This document shows, piece by piece, positions 1-9,641 of a DNA stretch of 64,000 nt (position 1 is its first letter; the number at the start of each line of letters is the position of its first letter). The position numbers and the translations under genes are program-made. The stretch is taken from the NCBI GenBank assembly GCA_020064725.1, contig JAGTWJ010000011.1, positions 1 to 64,000 of the forward strand, in the 5' to 3' direction. Below the pieces are notes generated by a model. That model had not been told where the DNA came from. It saw only the letters and a list, made by a program, of their open reading frames with translations, and ran no database searches. Source of the stretch: Drechslerella dactyloides. Taxonomy: Eukaryota > Ascomycota > Orbiliomycetes > Orbiliales > Orbiliaceae.

Positions 1-98
1 ACCCTAACCCTAACCTAACCTAACCTAACCTAACCTAACCTAACCTAACCTAACCTAACCCTAACTAACCTAACTAACCTAACCTAACCTAACCTAAC
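1..98. repeat. Telomeric repeat array at the chromosome end
   Basis: The window opens with a C-rich strand array of CCTAA pentamers, with two CCCTAA hexamers at the extreme left, another CCCTAA near 57-62, and two CTAA slips near 64 and 73. It ends at about 98, where unique sequence starts. Orientation (C-rich strand reading 5' to 3' from the left end) is that of a left telomere. Most filamentous ascomycetes use TTAGGG; the dominance of TTAGG here is either real repeat variation or homopolymer loss in the read or assembly. Confidence 0.95.
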
Positions 99-1376
99 AG
101 TCACAACCTAATTAAAATATTTTATTTATTTTTTGGTGACTTTCTTCTTAATCACTCCCTTTAGAATAAGAGTCTCTTTTAGATAGATAAAAAGGAATCA
201 CACAAAACAATTACTAGTAAGTACATTAAATTGATATCCAGCTCCACTAGGCTAAAAATAGATATCTATAAACTTGATTTTTTTAGGAAGGTACAATTAG
301 AGGTTAATAGAAGAATAACAGAAGAAAATCTACCACCAGAACTTCAATACACTTATCACTACTAGATATATTATTTAAAATAAGGCAAATAGTATTCAAT
401 CAACAACAATCAAATATATAATTTTTTATAAAAACATCTGCTATACTAACTTAAAACAGCTAGCCTTTTAAACATTATATTGGAAATATTAATAGCAGTT
501 AATAATTTAATTTCAATGATAGATGTAAGTTTATCTATATTCTATAGCTAAAAAAGACCTACAGAGAATTTTTAGACAGATAATAGTAAGAGCATATCAA
601 CTTTAATATATAATATAAAGCAATTTGTACTTCAGAACCAATACATCATCAGCAAGGCGCCATTACAAACATACCGTTCGGCGCTTATATTCACTCCGAA
701 AAGAAACATAGTCAGGCATATGTTTAAGCCAGAAGAGAGGATCGGGTGGGTGAGCCAATTACCTCGAGTTCAAGATGAATAGGATGGCTTGCTGCAGACG
801 CTGAGTGGGCACACGCACGACACCAGCGTGGCGTTCTCACCTGATGGCAAGACGCTCGCACCGGCATCGGGCGACTGCACAATCAGGCTCTGGGATCGGG
901 CCACAGGAAAGGCAATGAACATTCTGAGTGGGCATACGGGACGGGTCACCAGCGTGGAATTCTCGTTCGACGGCAAGATGCTCGCATCGGCGTCGGATGA
1001 CCAAACAGTCAAGCTCTGGGACCTGGCCACGGGAGCAGCGCTGAACACCTTTGCTTTAACCGACCATGATCTTGCCGAGGTACATTTCTCCGAAGACAAC
1101 CGATATATCAGCACTAATAGTCAATCCTTTCAAATCGAGGCTGCCAGTTCTCTCCTGGCCTCCGACGATTTGCATCAGACCGAAGAGTGGCACGAAATCA
1201 TCGTCATCGATCACGAATGGTTGGTTAGAGGCGGAGAGAGGCTAATCTGGCTTCCGCCCGATTACAGACCAAGTTGTTCAGCTATATACGGCAATACAAT
1301 TAGCTTGGGCCACGCTTCCGGCAGCGTCTCGTTCTTTACATTCAACAATTCTAGCTATCATCCTTCGCCTTGATAG
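99..1376 (+). pseudogene. Telomere-truncated, RIP-marked NACHT-WD40 NLR (HET-E/HET-D type) relic
   Basis: One reading frame (codons starting at 99, 102 and so on) resembles fungal NACHT-WD40 receptors from the end of the NACHT region to the C-terminus. Visible landmarks are FGDFLL near 135, LPPELQY near 330, KAPLQTYRSALIF near 654, LPRVQDE just before 780, two WD40 units with SGHT...VAFSPDGK and IRLWD/VKLWD, and the usual end IWLPPDYRPSCSA. Ten in-frame stops (162, 180, 363, 381, 390, 429, 447, 549, 573, 780) are all TAG or TAA. Those at 180, 363, 447 and 780 fall where the family normally has Trp, and 429 where it has Gln. No frameshift is needed over 1.27 kb. The stretch to about 640 is very AT-rich, while the WD40 part is not. 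The N-terminal and NTPase parts are missing because the telomere abuts the gene. The WD40 part alone is open from 789 to 1373, but no promoter is evident. Confidence 0.85.
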
Positions 1377-3788
1377 TTCCCTTGTCTGTATCTTATTTAA
1401 TTTTAAAATACGTTCACGATAGCGGTTGAGCCGAGAATCGTCTTATCACATTCAAGAATGCCGCGGAGCAATATCACCGACCGTTGGGGACCACTTGCTT
1501 GGCCCTGGTCGGTAACACGTTAGGAGTCTTCTACCTTTCATCATTGCGTTAGAAAACTACTCCGCCCTTTTTACCCTTAGACAGAAATGACAGGCAAAAA
1601 GGGCGCTTGATGGAAAGCACTAGAAGCCTAATTTAAAACGTCTCCACCCATAAACATAGCGAACATAATAAGACGCCAATCAAATAACCCCTTGTGTTGT
1701 GACGTCTTTTTGCTGCTCGATCTTACTAAGCCTAAATGGAATCCTAGTAAAGAAATAGCTTTTGTAGCGCCATCTATGCAATGATAATTACAAGTTGCTG
1801 TTGCACTTCTATCCAGCGCGTCGGACAGGACGGGCTTCACTCTGAAGTCTTGACTCTTAGCTACTACCGCGGCAACAGGTCATTATAAACCTACACCCCC
1901 ATCGCAATGTTATACGTCACCCCGTTCGCCTTTAACAGCATTATACAGCACCAAACCATACACTCAGATACAGCAGCAACATAAAGAGAGACTTATTATC
2001 ATTGTCCGAAGTATTGATGAACACCACAACCAAACCCTTCAAATCAACATAGCATATCATATCCATAATATTACCACTACTACATTGATATCGCAAAGAA
2101 AGCCAAATAAGCACATCAGAAAATCACTAAAAACGAACCAGCTCAGTTAAGTCAATACTATGCACCTGTTACACTCCAACCCAAGCCCGTGCTGAACGCA
2201 CTTCACTCTGAAGTCTCTGGCTCTCAGTCCTACCGTACGGGTTCTTAATGGAGGGAGATAGATATATACTGAGTACATAATGGCTGTGGGAATAGAGTGT
2301 GTAACAACGATAGTAAATAGGCTGGCTATTGAGATACTATAGTCTTCAAGTTGACTGATAGTTCTCAAGAGAGAAGCCATCAATGAAGAGTAAAACAGGC
2401 CGGTTAAATATATGATGTCTTGATGCATGATTTGTATGGATGTGTTAATGTGTTGTCTGGAGTGCTCCTTTACTCCAAGGAGCACTTCACGTGACTATAA
2501 GTCGTCGTTGGCTCTGCTCTGGTAGGAAGATAATGGAGGTTATTCAAATCTTGTCCTGTCGTTTATGGGTATAAAATTCAGGTACAACACATCGAAGGTC
2601 TCCGCGCGATCATATCTAGCTTGGAAATTACGTGAGTGAGCTGAGCTTCTTATAGGCGTGAAAGTTGATGGATATATTTAGTAAACGCTGCAAATGTTGT
2701 AAGGCTGGCCCAAGCCGGTCCAAATTCCCCAATTTTCTCGTCAGCCCCGTTGCGGCTGAACGCGTTCTGCTCGGGGTCACGTCAAAAAACCACCTCAAGC
2801 AGCTCGATCTAGATCTTGATAGTATCGCATTTGATATGGATTGGGTCCACGCGTTGACCACCTCTAAATTACCCCTTTGGAAAACTCTACTTTCGGGTTT
2901 TATATCTTTTCTATCCCTGTTGGGAAGACCCGCGAAAACAATCGACGCTATATATCGAGGTTCCAAGCGGATGATCGCCTATTTATTTCCAGCAACGTTG
3001 CTTCGTGCGAACACCTGCCACTCATTTTAACATGTGATATACGACACGTTATCTTCACAGACCCTATAATCCCTGAAATAACGGCTAGTTCTATCCTATA
3101 AGGAGTAGAAACCGGAGGTATGTTAGTAAACCCTTATTTCTTACCCTGATCACTTGTTGCGCTACTCCGGCCTTTGTCACCAAGAGCCTTGCCACTCCGT
3201 AAAATCCGGATGGTTGTTCATTATGAGAGGAGGGCGTGAGAATGAGACCAAAATATCCAAATTCTGGTTACTGTGCATACAACATTGTAATTATGCTACA
3301 AATTCGATCCTCAGATCCGACTGTACTTTCCAGTTGATAAACTGCCCAGGTAAATGCATGAGCCGGATAGAACTTCATATATAGGCAAAAAGAGGATCAG
3401 CGTATCAGTTTCCTGCCTACCGCTAACTTTTCCCTCGCATTCAATATTTTGGTTCGTGCACTGTCGTTGAGAACGGTGTTGTCTTTCTCAAAAGCGGTTC
3501 GCTGTGAGGCTGAAATGATTCAGCCCAAACTAACAATTCATCGATCCGTCAAGATACATTCTAGCGGGGAATTGCCGTTTTAAACGGGAAATGGAGCCAA
3601 GGAGCTTCTTCCCATATAGCAAAATGATTGCTCCAAGCTTGAACCCTTCGCCACCACAAACTCACAGCTTCCTCGCAACTGGACTTGGAATGTAACGCTC
3701 CTCATGAGGCTCGCCAGACTGAACCCTACTATCGTCAGCGTCGCCTCTCTCAACCATATAATTGCGGCATCTTCCTTGCTCTGATGCG
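1377..3788. other. Intergenic region; no gene recognised
   Basis: No ORF here shows a family I recognise. The longest (2665-3030 plus, 2628-2966 minus, 2147-2485 minus) overlap each other or lack motifs. A short imperfect direct repeat sharing CTTCACTCTGAAGTCT occurs at about 1838 and 2201, followed in both copies by related sequence ending in CTACCG. The last few hundred bases (about 3400-3788) are likely promoter for the membrane-protein gene. Confidence 0.5.
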
Positions 3789-6381
3789 ATGAGAATAATG
3801 TTCCGCGGTCGTGCTATCGCCAGTATCGTACTCATTCTCTATTTCGAGAACTTCGGCTGGATGACAAACGGGTTGCACCTTCCCATCAGCACAATATACC
3901 AAGCAAGCAGCTCTACGACTCCTCAGACCACCGACACATTGATTACACAATCGTTCCCGAGGGAATATCCAACAGCGTGCAATGGCAATTGCAGAGACTG
4001 TATGGACGATTCTTGGTCCCTCATGCAAGGTTTGTTAGGCATTACGGGGTCGTTCGGGGTGGTTTATATTTCGGTCTCAGGGGTTGCTTCAACGCACACA
4101 ACGATAGGAACCTTCTCACGCAAACTCCGCCAGTTTTGCGAAGCGGTTGTACCGAGCTGCGGAAAATCGATATCAGGGATAGCGCCAAGGAGCCAGTTCA
4201 CGGATTGGGCTTATCAGTTTTGCTACCCGTATTATACCACGGGTCTCAGGCTCCCGTCCCCGGACGCACCCTTATACAAACCGTCCTGTGCGGATAACGT
4301 AGGAGCAAATACAGCATCGGTATTGGATACTTGTCTACGGGATTCCCCGTACGAGCACTTGTGCGTCTGCAAGTTTCTTTACGCAAATACTGCGCGATGT
4401 ACGCAATCAAGCGATATGGCTTCTTTCAGCACGTGGTGGAGTATCCAATGCGGCGGACAGAGATTACCAGTTCCATGCTTTCTGACAGATGGACAATACT
4501 ATCCCTTTAATGTCCTGGGCACTGCCTGCAGGTACGCACGATGCTTACGATTCTTCTCATCATTCATGGTCAATCGCTGAAACGGGTTTTTTTTAACCTG
4601 TCCATTGGAAAACCAGTGCTTTTCTGAGCTATACCTTTCCATCGACCCCCGGAGCACCTACATATGCCCCCCTTGCTAAAATAACCTCGGAGGCGCCCCC
4701 GCCACGAGGAGCCCCAAAACCACCGGACATCATATCCTATCTATTCTCAATAGACCCAGAGGGCTCGCCCCCGGAATGTGTGAATGACATTGGATTCTGG
4801 TGTCCGGGATTAGGCACGAAGATAGAGATTCTTGATTACAACATTTTTATCGGAAGGATAAGTAAAGAGGATGCCTTGATTCGACTGTGTGAATATATCG
4901 CCAACAGCACCTGTTCACCTTGCATCCAACGTGGTGGCACACGTACTTGGATAAACTATGTGCTGAGGACTTGCGACTCTTCGAGTTCCGAACCCGACTT
5001 GACGGCTTTCAAGGGGTCGTGGCGGATTTATACCAACTTATCGGATATGGCGTATCAGGAACACCTCGACTTGTTTCCTTGGAATTGGAGGATTCGCTAT
5101 AATGCATCCCTGGATCAACGGAGCGAAAACAACGGCTCGCCCTCTTCTCCTCCAGATTGCTCTTCCACTTTTGGTAAACTCTTCCCACTTCTGGTTGCTG
5201 AGGTGGTAGTGTTAGGTCTCACCTTGTCTCTGGGACGACGAGATGTTCTGTGTTACATCTCGGGTCATAGACTAGGGAACCCTGCCGGTAGTCCCTGGTG
5301 GCCGCTTACCGCGACATTATTCACTGCGATATCGATTTGCTCCAATCTCCTCGCCGCATCTCTCGTATCCAAGAGCCCTGGTTACCGAGATACCCCATTT
5401 ACGGAACTCTTGCTCTTATGGAGTGCCAGACCAAGACTCGGCTGGGTCGCGGGCTGTTTTATACTTGTACAGCGCGAGAAGTCGATCTACTTCAGCACCG
5501 GGGCGTCGGCCATGTTTTCAGAATTAGTCCTGCAGGCTGTCGGTGCGCACTACTTAGTGAAAACAGTGAACTACGGAGCGCAGCACAGTTATTTCCTTCC
5601 CAGCACTGAGGGTATCGACGGCGGGAGAGCGGCCAGAGTGATGTTCATCGGTGCTCTGATATGGGTTATTTCCGCCGGATTGATCTTTTTCACCATTGCC
5701 TGGTCTTTTATAGGGCTCGGGAAGCTCTGCCAAAGGCTAGGCCGAGCCAGTCGAGCATACCTTAGACGTCTGAGAGGCGTAGCCGTAAGCGCTGGAAGCG
5801 AGGTCGAGCGGGATAAGCGGGCTCGGTCGGCGGATATTAAATTTGTACCGTTTGAAACATTAGTTGGCAGGATGACCCGGACCCCGCCGGTGATACCCCG
5901 TCTGCCGTTGTTCCGCAATGCTGAAATGCTAGTTCCACCAAAGGTATCCGAGAATTCAACAGCTCTGCCCGTGGAAGTGGTCGAGACTCGCACGAATTCA
6001 GAGCAAGAGGCTACTCCGGCTGACGGTGTAGTACCGGTACCAGTTGAACATGAGTGGAAAACTGTGCTCGAAAACATGGGCTTAAATGAAGCTGCCGCCG
6101 AGAGGATCAGAGCGGTTGTGTTTTGGATTATGGTGCCGTTCATCGGGCAACTGATGTTTTGGGGCGGATATGTCGCCCTTGCGCAGGATTTGTAAGTCAT
6201 CCTCTTCCTCGAACATCATGACAGAGTGTGTTGTCTTATGTTTGCCCTCTTATGAACTAGTTATTGCCCCCCCAATCGGCTTCAGCTCCTCGCGGTATGG
6301 TCTGGTGTTGGAATTGTTGGTGGGTACTGGAACTCTTCCGATTGTAAGTCGAAATCTTGGATACCGACTAAAAACGTTTGA
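3789..6381 (+). CDS. Large multipass membrane protein with Cys-rich ectodomain, function unknown
   Basis: Proposed exons are 3789-4531, 4617-6191 and 6261-6381, giving 812 aa with matching phase at both junctions (GTACGC...CCAG and GTAAGT...CTAG). The ATG at 3789 (a second at 3798) opens a hydrophobic signal or anchor segment (ASIVLILYF). About 450 residues with many Cys and N-glycosylation-type sites follow, then hydrophobic segments including LFPLLVAEVVVLGLTL, TATLFTAISICSNLLAASL, MFIGALIWVISAGLIFF and FWIMVPFIGQLMFWGGYVAL. The last exon supplies a final hydrophobic stretch (LLAVWSGVGIVGGYW) that the unspliced frame would miss. The architecture (extracellular Cys-rich region plus C-terminal helices) is common among uncharacterised ascomycete membrane proteins. 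I do not recognise a transporter or receptor signature, so I assign no function. The splice model is good; the exact start is less certain. Confidence 0.75.
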
Positions 6382-6791
6382 CTTTTGTTACCAATAGTTC
6401 CCTTCGCAAGTGTATAGCAAAGCCGCCATTATACTGGATTTTTGCTAGGTAGTAAGTTAGACAAAGGTGGGCTAGTATATATTAAGCTTTTATTATTATT
6501 GTATGAAACCGGTACAGTAGGTTTCTCGGTATCAATGTAATACACAAAGGTTCTCGATGGCTAGGTTGATCGCGAACGTGTATATTGATTTAATACTTAA
6601 ATTGTTGTTTGATATCTAAACGCATGGCTGGTAAGTCAGACAGGATATATAGGCTTTGTAGAGGAAGAAGGGTGGCAGAGGTTCTTATTTGAGATAAACA
6701 CGGCTGTCCTGTCGCCGGGTCCAGGGTTTGACGAATTAATACTTGCTTACTTCATTACAGAAACGACATCCTAACGGCGGCTACCAATTAG
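6382..6791. other. Intergenic gap; nothing recognised
   Basis: This AT-rich spacer between the membrane-protein gene and the small secreted-protein candidate shows no coding signal or recognisable element. It probably holds the 3' end of the first and the promoter of the second. Confidence 0.5.
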
Positions 6792-7038
6792 ATGAGACTC
6801 GCCATCATCCTCCTGCCTACGCTAGCTCTCACCAGCAATGTTGCTGCCAGTCCTGCCAGTCTGGCCATTGGCGAGGCATGCTGCATCAGCAACCAGTACC
6901 ACAAAGAAGCGCGAAGCTGAGCCTGTTACTGAGCCTAGTGCGCAGCCTGGTAATCTCTGCGTAGGAAGTCAGTGCAAGCGCAATGCTGGGTCAGCACCAG
7001 AGATCAACCATCACATTAATGTATCGCACGCTGATTAG
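6792..7038 (+). CDS. Candidate small secreted Cys-containing protein (67 aa)
   Basis: The ATG at 6792 begins a clear signal peptide (MRLAIILLPTLALTSNVAAS). Read without splicing the frame stops at 6918. A 43-nt intron at 6896-6938 (GTACCA...CCTAG) joins it in phase to 6939-7038, giving a mature part with CC, then PGNLCVGSQC, four Cys in all. The intron is short even for fungi and its donor is not ideal. An alternative is a frameshifted pseudogene. The overlapping second frame reads KKREAEP, which resembles a Kex2/Ste13 site, but only if the intron is not removed. No family is recognised. Confidence 0.4.
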
Positions 7039-9348
7039 CTCACAACACTACAAGGGACAATGTTCCAGCAACACTGTCCCAAATTTCCTCTATCTAATGT
7101 CCTATTTGAATCAATCACAATACTGTCGTCACAGCTGCACATACACACCTGTCCAATTGGAAAATGTATTGAATGTCCCCATTATTCTCCCTATCAATAT
7201 TCCTACTCTCAGTTTTCTCCTCTCAGTTTTCTCCTCTCACGTGCCCATTCTCCTCCTACCTCTGATTCTTAACACAATCTTTTGTATATACCTCCTGGGG
7301 ATAAACCCTGGCCAAGCTTCCTCCCTTTTAGGATTCTTTTCTTTCTTGTCCAAACTTCTACACGGTCCGTGCAAACGGAATTTCAGCACCGCAATTTTGC
7401 CTTGATACTGTCAATTGTTTACCTGGTGGTTTATTTGATATTTTTTACATGGGACACATGCATTTTAGCGCTTTATTTTTTATTTTTTGAACGGAGCGGA
7501 AAGCTATCAGGTTTCAGAGCGCCAGGGTGAGTTGTCTCGTAAACCAGACTGCTATCCTTTACTTCGGCCTTAGCGATTTAAGGGATGTCAGTCTGGCTAG
7601 CTTTATCGTACCGCTTGCAACCGCCGTCGGGCGGGTTGAATCCCAACCATTAATCGATTTGTCCAGAGGATGGGTAATTGTAACCATAATATTTTAGATT
7701 AGAATCCCAAATTAAAATTGCCTGGCGGGTTTGATATTTAAGTTTCGTCACATCAAATCCTCTATGTGTTCGTGGTGTTTACAACCGTGGTACACCGGTT
7801 GGGGATCATGCTGGCTTATGACTTTAACCAAACGCATCGACAGTGTAAGGCACAAACTCTTAAACTATGCGACTCGAAAGGACACTTTCAAGCTCCTAAT
7901 AGACACCTATCGCTCCGCGCTCAAGATAACTACATTTTTTAAAGGGTCGCCGACCTAGACTGTGTACTAAGAGGGACGAAAGCTAGAGAAGTCACGAGAG
8001 CGCGTCGAGCATGGTCTAGTTAGCGAGGAATGACACTCTTGGAAAATCCCCTGGAAGAGGATATCATCGAACATTAGGGCAATCCGTCTATGCCTATGCA
8101 GCTGAGAATGTTTGGTGAACAGCTATATGGTACTTATGGTAAATTTAAGGTAGTGGATCCATTTCCCGTGAGATGGCAGATTTAGTGGAATTTGGTTTTG
8201 CTTTGTATGGAATCACATCTCTCTAGACTTAATGGGAGATCCCAAATTGCACCGAAACAATCCTTCCGATATATCAATAACCAAAAAGGTTCTTTCTGAA
8301 CGGTTTGTGAAATCCCACCACCCCTTCCAGGCAGAGCTCTCCTCCATTACCTTTCTCGATAAGAAAACCACGGCTGTGCTACCGGGTCCTGCAACGGCTG
8401 ATGTTGCTATACTGAATATGACATCTTCGAATGCATTGTGCATTGTCCCTTTGATTGATTCCCAGCGTTTCATCTCACTTGAATTGTAGTCGGCAGGTAT
8501 CTTGCCTGCCAGCCTATGAGCGAATTCCTGACCAGTTGTTATCCGTCATATTACATTTGCCTTGTTTCTGCATGTCCACGATCACTCGTTCACCTAGTGT
8601 ATGGGGTAATAAACGTCATCCTATATTTGGAAGGGGTTAATTAATCTTAGCAATTCGGGTTATGTAGATGGAGATTGGTTCGCGATGAAGAAAGAATTTC
8701 GTAACGAGCCATGACTTTCTATCTCCTCGTCATCCATCTCGGTCTCGCCAACTACCGATCTCGTCACTATTTCTTCGTCCCGCCCCCAAGTCCATACAGC
8801 GGAGTTATAATATATTTCTCCATCCCCATCCGTGAGCAAATCGTGAGAGTATTTTCCAATTCTCAATGCCCTGTGATTGAGCCTATCCGACCCGTGAGGT
8901 CCTGGGGCTAGTTGTTCGCCATAATCATCGGGCCGCCGACGGCGATAACGGCTGGTTGAACCCGAAGCGGAACTTCGCCCTGACGGGCGACTTCTCCCCC
9001 TTTCAAACTTAGAGTTCAGATGCTAGATCGGGCGAGTGATGAGGGTGACCTTGCTTGTTGGCATTATTCCTAGGATGTACACACCGGTACGTTGGTGTGA
9101 ACACTTCACCTTGAATTCATGACTTAAAATTGCTATTAAACAAGGTTTTCCATGAAGGGAAATAAGTATAATGTTAATTCACAAGCGAGCAGTACACCCA
9201 AGCGAGCGGTACGCCTCAACACTCCACCGGAACGAAAATATTGATTTCACTACTGCAGACATACGACTAGCCAGCCCAGAGCCAGAAAACCACTTATTTA
9301 CATTTTAAAAAGCATCTTGACATATTCATATATTATATCTAGTTTAAA
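7039..9348. other. Gene-poor region
   Basis: No gene can be supported. Opposed ORFs at 8213-8473 (minus) and 8232-8489 (plus) overlap each other; neither has a motif I recognise. A copy of the transposon-end-like motif TGTCTCGTAAACCAGA lies at 7533-7548, with a nearby inverted CCAGACTG/CAGTCTGG pair at about 7544 and 7590. Confidence 0.5.
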
Positions 9349-9641
9349 TGAGGGCTCCTCCGGCCGCCCGGATTTCCGCTTGAAGTTCTTTCTGTTGGGA
9401 TTGCTTCGTTACAGTAATAGTTAACAAAGCCGCTTCGTGAGTGCATTGTATTCCAGTTATGACCCATTGATGGCCACTTCGGTGTTCCTTCTCGTTGGGC
9501 TCATTAATTGCGCATAACTTGGATAAGGTCCTCAAGTCAGTAAGCAAAACCCCGATTTCTGATTCTCGATCCTAATTGTAACGAAGCAATCCCAGCAGAA
9601 CGAACTTCAAGCGGAAATCCGGGCGGCCGGAGGAACCCTCA
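9349..9641. repeat. 65-bp inverted repeat with 163-nt loop
   Basis: Positions 9349-9413 and the reverse complement of 9577-9641 match at 62 of 65 bases. Both arms encode the same peptide, SQQ(K/N)ELQAEIRAAGG, on opposite strands: minus in the left arm (end of an ORF at 9344-9547), plus in the right arm, where the frame runs on to a stop near 9790. This suggests a partial inverted duplication of a once-coding segment rather than transposon ends. Transcribed, it would fold into a long hairpin. I see no target duplications. Confidence 0.85.

Noticed and set aside
789..1376. Intact short WD40 gene starting at 789
   Set aside because: The same frame extends upstream to the telomere with family similarity and stops; the apparent start is not an ATG of a real gene but the residue of a truncated NLR.
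2628..3101. ORFs on both strands in the subtelomeric spacer, considered as telomere-linked helicase remnants
   Set aside because: No helicase motif or zinc knuckle can be seen in any frame.
6838..7038. Alpha-pheromone-like precursor suggested by KKREAEP
   Set aside because: Only one such site is present, no repeated Trp/Cys peptide follows, and the frame lacks its own signal peptide.
8213..8489. Two overlapping antisense ORFs of about 85 aa
   Set aside because: Both are similar in length, neither has a recognised motif or splice partner, and neither can be preferred.
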